Source: Pantoea cypripedii (GTDB taxonomy: Bacteria; Pseudomonadota; Gammaproteobacteria; Enterobacterales; Enterobacteriaceae). Taken from it: a stretch of DNA of 64,000 nt. The stretch covers positions 3,792,412-3,856,411 of the forward strand of contig NZ_MLJI01000001.1 in NCBI RefSeq assembly GCF_002095535.1, read 5' to 3'. Each line of letters begins with the position of its first letter. Positions within the stretch are counted from its first letter, which is position 1. Under the pieces are notes generated by a model. That model was given only the letters and a program-made list of their open reading frames with translations, was not told where the DNA came from and searched no databases. The position numbers were made by a program, and so were the translations under genes. Shown one piece after another: positions 58,929 through 64,000 of the stretch.

Positions 58929-60107
58929 TTAACTGTTAACGGATGCGGCGAAGGTCGCCAGATAGGTATCGGTGATGCGCTGGCGGAAGGTCAGGTCTTC
59001 CAGCGGCGGCACCGGCGTGTAGTCGTAATCGATAAAGAGCTTGCCCGCCTTCAGGCTGTCCTTATCGTTGGCGCTTTCGTCATACCAGGCAGACGCGCCC
59101 AGCAGATAACCGGCATTGGTCATTTCGCGGAATTTGGCGTTGATGCCCGCGATGATTTCTTTCACCAGTACCGGCGTGAGTGGTTTGTCCACCGCCCACA
59201 TGTGCGCCTCAGCGATGGTGTCGGCCAGCACCTGCGCGGTGCGGGTGTAGTTCTCAAACTGGAACAGCGGGTCATCGCTGCATGTACGGTTGCCCCAGAA
59301 GCGGAAGCCGTCTTTACGAATCAGCGTCGTAACGTTCGCCTCGTTGAGCAGGTCCGCATCGGTTCCCACCTGTTGCAGATCCCAGAATACCGAGGCGGAA
59401 ATGCCGGTCACGCCGTTAACGCCGACGTTCGACAGGGTTTTATGCCAGCCGGTGTCGTTGTCGATTTTCGCGCGCAGGCCCAGCGCGCGGGCGGTGGCGT
59501 AGGCCACGTCTGAGGCGCTGGTCGTGGTGTTCCAGGCGAGGAAATCCGGCCAGATAACCATGATTTCACGCTGGCTGAAATTCTGCTGATAGAGGCGGGC
59601 TTCTGAAATGGTTTTGCAGTTCCACGCCGACACGTAGGCGAAGGCGCGCAGCTGCTGCGCAATGCTGGCGAGCGCGGTGGATACTTCCAGCGTGTCGAGG
59701 CCCGGCACGCCGAGAATGCGCGGCTTAACATCGAGTTGAGACTGTGCGGCCAGCAGGGCTTTCATGCCGGTGTACTGGCCGTTTTCATCGGTGCCGCCGA
59801 TGATGTTGGACGTGGTTTCGGCCTCGCTTTCACCTTCGGCCACGCGCACCACGACGGTGACGGGTTTCGACTGGTCGGCAATGGCCTGCAACGCTACGGC
59901 CAGCGTGCCTTTGACGCCCGCCTTGCCGACTGCGCCCTGCACGTTGGTGACAAGCACCGGCTTATTGAGCGGGAAGGTCGCCGCATCCGCATCGTCAGCG
60001 GTGCAGACCATGCCGACGATTGCGGTTGATACGGTGGAGATGGTGCGCGTGCCGTCGTTCACTTCGACGACGCGGACACCGTGATGATAATCTGCCATCT
60101 GTTGCAC
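58929..60107 (-). CDS. FI: P2-like tail sheath protein gpFI
   Basis: 392 residues (P2 396). Contractile sheath subunit. Landmarks are DYHHGVRVVEVNDGTRTISTVSTAIVG at the start, LGVPGLDTLEVSTAL, the middle VIWPDFLAWNTTTSASD and the C-terminal RTCSDDPLFQFENYTRTAQVL...PLTPVLVKEIIAG. AGGAG precedes the start. It is the first gene of the FI operon; the 106-bp gap to the tail fibre assembly gene must hold the Ogr-dependent promoter, though I could not pick the site. Confidence 0.95.
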   Translation of the reverse strand: MQQMADYHHGVRVVEVNDGTRTISTVSTAIVGMVCTADDADAATFPLNKPVLVTNVQGAVGKAGVKGTLAVALQAIADQSKPVTVVVRVAEGESEAETTSNIIGGTDENGQYTGMKALLAAQSQLDVKPRILGVPGLDTLEVSTALASIAQQLRAFAYVSAWNCKTISEARLYQQNFSQREIMVIWPDFLAWNTTTSASDVAYATARALGLRAKIDNDTGWHKTLSNVGVNGVTGISASVFWDLQQVGTDADLLNEANVTTLIRKDGFRFWGNRTCSDDPLFQFENYTRTAQVLADTIAEAHMWAVDKPLTPVLVKEIIAGINAKFREMTNAGYLLGASAWYDESANDKDSLKAGKLFIDYDYTPVPPLEDLTFRQRITDTYLATFAASVNS

Positions 60108-60188
60108 TCCTGGTTAAAGGTGTGCTCAGGGTGGCAGCTCAGGCGGGCGAATGCATTTGACAGCGGCCCGCTGAAAGACCAGCGGACA

Positions 60189-60210
60189 GAAGAAAGGCCC
60201 TTGCGGGCCT
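60189..60210 (-). terminator. terminator after the tail fibre assembly gene
   Basis: Minus-strand stem AGGCCC / GGGCCT around GCAA followed by TTCTTCT, just after the tail fibre assembly stop. It ends the V-W-J-I-fibre unit before FI. Confidence 0.7.
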
Positions 60211-60213
60211 CAG

Positions 60214-60807
60214 TCATACGGCGGGCTTATCCGGCCAGACAATATCCGGGGCGGCGGCAGTATTCACGGCCTGCACATCCTGGATGTATTTCATCCATTC
60301 GGTGAGTTTTTCTTTATCCGCATCGGTAATGATGCCGAGCATCAGCTGCGTCTGCCATGCCTGCGTCGTGGTATTGGCGCTGCTGATGAGCGTGCTCTTT
60401 TGCTTATCGGCCTCTGCCACATCGGCCAGCTTCTGCGCGTCAGCATCCGTTACCCACTTTTCCCCGTCCCACTTATCAAAACCGGTTGCGGGCTTTAACG
60501 TCGTGGTATCCGCCGGGTAATCCCCGGTTTCCGTTATCACACGGGCAGAGCCGTCAGCCGTTGAATACACCGTCTCGCCACGGTGATCGCCGACGGCCTG
60601 CCAGGCATCATCACGCCAGATAGCAATGCTGCCTGCCGCAACATTGGGCGGCGCGGTTGTGGTTGAGTTCGCGGGCAGGCCCAGCCCCTGCAAAAGATAC
60701 TCGTCAGAGGCTCCGGTGAATCCCCCGCTGACGGCGTCATAGCTGTACACGGTCAGGGTGCCGGACGCCTTCGCCAGCCCGTTTTTATCAAAGGTCACTT
60801 TCGGCAT
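60214..60807 (-). CDS. tail fibre assembly protein (Tfa family)
   Basis: 197 residues of the Caudo_TAP/Tfa family that helps tail fibres fold and trimerise. The start of the family fold with SDEYLLQGLGLPANST, a middle AWQAVGDHRGETVYSTADG, and the C-terminal helix LTEWMKYIQDVQAVNTAAAPDIVWPDKP are the recognised parts. It overlaps the fibre gene by one base (TAATG), so it is coupled to it. P2 gpG occupies the same place. Confidence 0.9.
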   Translation of the reverse strand: MPKVTFDKNGLAKASGTLTVYSYDAVSGGFTGASDEYLLQGLGLPANSTTTAPPNVAAGSIAIWRDDAWQAVGDHRGETVYSTADGSARVITETGDYPADTTTLKPATGFDKWDGEKWVTDADAQKLADVAEADKQKSTLISSANTTTQAWQTQLMLGIITDADKEKLTEWMKYIQDVQAVNTAAAPDIVWPDKPAV

Positions 60808-61889
60808 TATGCAGCCCTCACGATGTAGTTAAATGCGACGTTTCGCGGGCGGGTTTCCGCCGCATAATTGCCGACCGGGCCGTTACTCTGTGACGTCCAC
60901 TGCCCGCCGCTGGAGCCGTTACCAACGGCTGAATCCCCGTTGGTTTGAGAATTATTAACATCGTCCAGCGGTGCCCATACGGTCCCGGCCAGTGCACCCT
61001 GCGTGTACATATAATGGGTATGCAGCTGAAGGGCATGATCCTGCAAGCTCAGTAACGCGCGCCCGCTGTCCACGCCGCGCCCGTCATCCCAGCCACGCAG
61101 AAATTCCCCGCGCAGGTCGGGCAGTTTCAGCGCGGGATACGCTTTCGCCAGCTCGGGGTAAGTAGCAGCGCTGAAGGATGCCCCGTTGCACTTTATCCAG
61201 CCCGTGGGGGCGGTTGCTGTCGGCCACGGCACCGGGACGCCGACCGGCATGGCAGAACCTGCACCGAGGATAGTCAGCCCGAGATTGTCCAGTGCCTCAG
61301 CGGCTTTGCCCGCATCCTTTATTTCCTTCAGGGCGTTTGTCGTCTGAAGGTACTGGCTGTGCGGGTTCGCTGCTGCAACGTGCTTTGCCAGCAGGTCATC
61401 GGCATACGCTTTCACCTCAATCACGGCGTTATCGACATACTGGCGTGTCGCCAGCACCACGGCGGGGTCGATTTTCAGCGTCACCGCGCTGGTGCTGTTC
61501 ACAATCAGGATCAGGCGCACGGTCTGCGTGCGGCCGCTGCCCTCGGCCAGCTGCGGTTTATACGTTTCGGCGCAGTTGGCAATGGCAATCATCACGCCGT
61601 CAGCATCAAACAGGCCAATCTCGCGTATCCAGAAACCGCCTTCGCTTTCGGGGATCACCTGCTCGGCGATAATCTGGCTGCTGTTGGCCGCATCGATACT
61701 CAGCGAGTTCACCGCCGACCGGCGTTTCTCGCCTATGAGCGCGGTCTGCGCCGGGTCAGGAGTTGGCAGCGTGCCGCCGCCGTCCCCGACCGCCATCTGG
61801 GTAATCTGGAGTTTCGTACCGAGCGCGGCGGCATTCGCCAGCCTGGCCGCGCCCTGATTCGTCAGCAGGGCAAAATATTTTGTCGTCAT
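60807..61889 (-). CDS. phage tail fibre protein with collar-type tip (gpH position)
   Basis: 360 residues, against 669 in P2 gpH. The N-terminal DUF3751 phage-attachment part (about 1-160: ALLTNQGAARLANAAALGTKL, GGGTLPTPDPAQTAL) is intact. A short stalk AAANPHSQYLQTTNA follows, and the C-terminal tail-collar fold (about 215-360) has PTGWIKCNGASFSAATYPELA and LPDLRGEFLRGWDDGRG. The long repetitive shaft of P2 gpH is lacking. The host receptor is unknown. It overlaps gpI by 4 bp and the Tfa gene by 1 bp. Confidence 0.9.
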   Translation of the reverse strand: MTTKYFALLTNQGAARLANAAALGTKLQITQMAVGDGGGTLPTPDPAQTALIGEKRRSAVNSLSIDAANSSQIIAEQVIPESEGGFWIREIGLFDADGVMIAIANCAETYKPQLAEGSGRTQTVRLILIVNSTSAVTLKIDPAVVLATRQYVDNAVIEVKAYADDLLAKHVAAANPHSQYLQTTNALKEIKDAGKAAEALDNLGLTILGAGSAMPVGVPVPWPTATAPTGWIKCNGASFSAATYPELAKAYPALKLPDLRGEFLRGWDDGRGVDSGRALLSLQDHALQLHTHYMYTQGALAGTVWAPLDDVNNSQTNGDSAVGNGSSGGQWTSQSNGPVGNYAAETRPRNVAFNYIVRAA

Positions 61890-62494
61890 GCGCGCACTTC
61901 CGTCAGGTCGATAAGATGCACCGCCACGCCGGAGTAACCCGCGCCGCCGGTGCTGATAAGTTCAGGGGTGTAGGGGTAAACGGTCAGCTCATCGCCGCTG
62001 TAGCAGGCGGCAGCAACCGGGATGTCGCCGTTTGCATCAAGGTTGATGGAAAGGCCAATCAGATGACGGCTGAGGGGCTTCGCATCCGCTATCAGCCGCT
62101 CCAGCTCGTTATACATTTCTTCGGTGATGCCGGTATCCAGCACGCCCACGTCAAGGCGGAACGTGCCCGGCACATCGCCGGTCTTCCACCACTCATTCAC
62201 GCGGATCAGATAGCCGAGCGGCTCCACCACGCGCCGGACCGCACCAATGGTGCCTTTGTGCCGGTGCACGAACTGAGACGCCGCGACCACGCCGCGTTTG
62301 GTTGATTCGCTCCAGCTGCTGTCCCAGCGGTCCACCGACCACGCCCACGCCAGATAAGGCAGCAGCGCCACCGGGCAGGTGTACGGGTTCCACAGTTGGC
62401 GCAGCGGGACATTCAGATCGGTCAGAGAGGAAAGAGCTTCTGCTGCTGCGACCTCCAGCACCGACGAACCGGTGGGAACCAGGCGGTTACTCAT
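61886..62494 (-). CDS. I: P2-like baseplate protein gpI
   Basis: 202 residues (P2 176). Tail protein I family, a wedge part of the baseplate. Recognised by LRQLWNPYTCPVALLPYLAWAWSVDRWD and SQFVHRHKGTIGAVRRVVEPLGY. The longer C-terminal part (from about 150) ends in strands that may support the fibre. It overlaps the gpJ end by 8 bp and the fibre start by 4 bp. Confidence 0.93.
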   Translation of the reverse strand: MSNRLVPTGSSVLEVAAAEALSSLTDLNVPLRQLWNPYTCPVALLPYLAWAWSVDRWDSSWSESTKRGVVAASQFVHRHKGTIGAVRRVVEPLGYLIRVNEWWKTGDVPGTFRLDVGVLDTGITEEMYNELERLIADAKPLSRHLIGLSINLDANGDIPVAAACYSGDELTVYPYTPELISTGGAGYSGVAVHLIDLTEVRA

Positions 62495-63395
62495 CCGATC
62501 CCCCGACGGTCAGCGTATAGCCGGTGCAGTACGCCGCCTGCGTTTTATCGAGCACCACATCGGCGACCGGCTGAATCAGGTTAACGCGCTGTACGCCCTC
62601 AACGTGCATGGCGGCATACAGGGCAGACAGACGGATATCACGTCCGAGTCGCTTCTGCGCGGTGACATAGGCCGCGAGCTTTGCCTCAGAGGCGGCGCGA
62701 ATGGGTTCGGCCTCCGGCCCCGGATAGAGATACAGCTCGGCTTCAATCGCATAGTCCACGATTTCAGCCGACTGCACGCTGACGCGGTCAGCCACCGGCC
62801 GCACATCCTCATCGTTCAGTGCCGCATCCACCACGGCCAGCAGGTCATCAGCTGCTGCACCGTTGCCCTCACGGCCAAGGATGGTCACGGTCACCACGGC
62901 AGGCGACGGACTGATGGCAGAGGCATCGGCCACCCGCCCGTCGGCACTTTTGGCGTGATACTCATAGGCACCGGTCGGCCCGGCCACGCTCAGCCCCTCA
63001 AAGGCGGCGGCGATACGGGCGCGGAAATCGTCGTTGCTCTCCATCACTGTCGCCGTCGGCGGGATAGTGGTGTCATCGGCCGGGGTGATGGTCAGGCGGG
63101 TGACGCCGTTGTTTGCGCCGAGCTGGTCAAGATCGCCATCCAGTGCGTAAGCCACCATAACCGCCGTTGCCGCTTCGTTGATGCGCTGACGCAGGATCAA
63201 CTCGCGATAGGCATTTTCCTCCAGAATCTTCACGATGGGTTCAGACTCCAGCGCCAGCGTGTTCGCGACGGCCTCCTGCTGGTCTTCCGGGTAGAGCGAA
63301 ATCAGCGTGGCTTTACGTTCGGCCAGCAGGGTTTCATAGTCCAGCGTTTCCACCACGTCAGGCGCGGGCAGCTGGCTCAGGTCGATGGTTGCCAT
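62487..63395 (-). CDS. J: P2-like baseplate protein gpJ
   Basis: 302 residues (P2 302). Baseplate wedge J family. Landmarks are MATIDLSQLPAPDVVETLDYETLLAERKA, LILRQRINEAATAVMVAYA and YEYHAKSADGRVADASAISPSPAVV. It lies 4 bp downstream of gpW and runs into gpI. Together with gpW and gpI it forms the wedge around the hub gpD. Confidence 0.95.
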   Translation of the reverse strand: MATIDLSQLPAPDVVETLDYETLLAERKATLISLYPEDQQEAVANTLALESEPIVKILEENAYRELILRQRINEAATAVMVAYALDGDLDQLGANNGVTRLTITPADDTTIPPTATVMESNDDFRARIAAAFEGLSVAGPTGAYEYHAKSADGRVADASAISPSPAVVTVTILGREGNGAAADDLLAVVDAALNDEDVRPVADRVSVQSAEIVDYAIEAELYLYPGPEAEPIRAASEAKLAAYVTAQKRLGRDIRLSALYAAMHVEGVQRVNLIQPVADVVLDKTQAAYCTGYTLTVGGSDE

Positions 63396-63399
63396 GTTC

Positions 63400-63750
63400 T
63401 CAGCTCACAGGAACGGTTAAGGAAAAAGTCTGCGCGGTGTCGGTACGGTTGCCGGTCAGTTCAACCACCATGCCGCCGTTAAAATCAAACTCGTAGCTGA
63501 TGCCAGTCAGCTTTACGCGTGGCTCCCACTGAATGATCGCCACATAGCAGGCCGACATAATCTGGAGACGCAGCGCGGCATTTTGTGGCTGGTCAATCAG
63601 CGCCGACAGCAGTGAACCGTATTTGCGGCGCATCACCCTGGAGCCAATCGGCGTCACCAGTATGTCGCGTATGGACTGCTGTATGTGTTCGAGGCCGGTC
63701 AGGGCTTTGCCGGTTTCGCGGTTCATGCCGATGTATTTTTCGGTTGTCAC
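63400..63750 (-). CDS. W: P2-like baseplate protein gpW
   Basis: 116 residues (P2 115), gp25-like lysozyme-related baseplate wedge family. Typical runs are GMNRETGKALTGLEHIQQSI, RDILVTPIGSRVMRRKYGS and NGGMVVELTGNRTDT. The start codon is GTG 63750 and overlaps the gpV stop as GTGA, so it is coupled to gpV. Confidence 0.94.
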   Translation of the reverse strand: MTTEKYIGMNRETGKALTGLEHIQQSIRDILVTPIGSRVMRRKYGSLLSALIDQPQNAALRLQIMSACYVAIIQWEPRVKLTGISYEFDFNGGMVVELTGNRTDTAQTFSLTVPVS

Positions 63751-64000
63751 TCGGTGCCCTCCGTCATGGAGCCGCCGGTCTGCACTTTGCCGTGTTTATG
63801 GTCATGCACGATTACGTTGTTAGAGCTGAAATCGCCGCCGCTGTGCGTCACGTCGCCTTTCATCGTGCCGCCTTTTGTCACTTCCAGCGTGGCGGTTTTC
63901 AGCAGGGTTGTGCACTCCACCTCTGGCGATTCAAACAGGATTTTAACGGCCGCTTTAATGGTGGCGGTCTGGATGCCGGTTGCAGTAAGCGCGCCTGTTT
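63747..64000 (-). CDS. V: P2-like baseplate spike gpV, C-terminal part (partial)
   Basis: An open frame from the window end to TGA at 63747-63749. The visible 80-odd residues are the end of the gpV spike: strands of an OB/beta-helix type, then GGTMKGDVTHSGGDFSSNN and the H-x-H-containing tail VIVHDHKHGKVQTGGS that coordinates a metal ion at the tip in this family. gpV pierces the outer membrane. Its start is outside the window. Coupled to gpW by a 4-base overlap. Confidence 0.9.
   Translation of the reverse strand, partial: TGALTATGIQTATIKAAVKILFESPEVECTTLLKTATLEVTKGGTMKGDVTHSGGDFSSNNVIVHDHKHGKVQTGGSMTEGTE

Noticed and set aside
58368..59513. A 381-codon plus-strand open frame opposite gpFI/gpFII
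   Set aside because: Antisense to two recognised phage genes; composition is that of a shadow frame and no ribosome site or family similarity was seen.
62379..63482. A 367-codon plus-strand open frame opposite gpI/gpJ
   Set aside because: It runs across the end of gpW, all of gpJ and the start of gpI on the opposite strand; long antisense frames are common in GC-rich coding DNA.

Overview
The window looks like chromosome from an Enterobacterales bacterium, most likely an Erwiniaceae member such as Pantoea. This rests on near-identical E. coli-type gene order and protein sequence across a large block (exbBD/metC/yghB, parC/plsC/ftsP, mdaB/ygiN, parE to nudF, tolC to ygiD, ribB, ubiK, hldE/glnE/ygiF, ygiM/cca, uppP/folB/plsY/tsaD, rpsU-dnaG-rpoD, mug, ileX). 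Several E. coli genes of this block are missing (yqhD, ygiQ, zupT, glgS), and several insertions are present. The genus is an inference from gene content and from a dispersed palindrome around GCGATAAATCGC.

Layout. 1-1.65 kb: end of a spore-coat-U (Csu-type) chaperone-usher fimbrial operon (usher C-terminus and tip adhesin). 1.7-3.05 kb: CitA-like citrate/H+ symporter. 3.3-4.5 kb: exbB-exbD with a Fur-like site. 4.8-7.6 kb: a three-gene TRAP transporter inserted between exbB and metC. 7.8-11.7 kb: metC, yghB, yqhC and dkgA. 11.7-16.3 kb: parC-plsC-ftsP. 16.4-22.1 kb: an accessory sugar operon, consisting of a PRD regulator, fructose-type PTS EIIA, EIIB and EIIC, and two different class II aldolases, preceded by an inverted pair of CRP-like sites. 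22.1-24.9 kb: PheC-like periplasmic protein, mdaB, ygiN and a LysR regulator. 25-29.4 kb: nudF-yqiB-cpdA-yqiA-parE. 29.6-51.5 kb: conserved core genes, including an FMN riboswitch in front of ribB and the macromolecular synthesis operon. 51.5-53.0 kb: a TetR/SDR divergent pair in which tetR is translationally coupled to mug. 53.24 kb: tRNA-Ile(CAU). 53.3-64.0 kb: the late right-hand part of a P2/186-type prophage abutting that tRNA (ogr, D, U, T, E+E', FII, FI, tail fibre assembly, tail fibre, I, J, W and partial V, all on the minus strand). Its capsid, replication and integrase genes lie outside the window.

How the parts work together. The core genes follow the known E. coli plan: ParC with ParE form topoisomerase IV, and ExbB with ExbD energise TonB. 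TolC is the outer-membrane exit duct, and RpsU, DnaG and RpoD link translation, replication and transcription. The accessory pieces are mostly uptake functions (citrate, TRAP substrate, PTS sugar), which fits a plant- or environment-associated lifestyle. No CRISPR array, insertion sequence, rRNA or obvious new defence system was seen. The most interesting unexplained unit is the PTS/dual-aldolase operon with its symmetric CRP-like sites.
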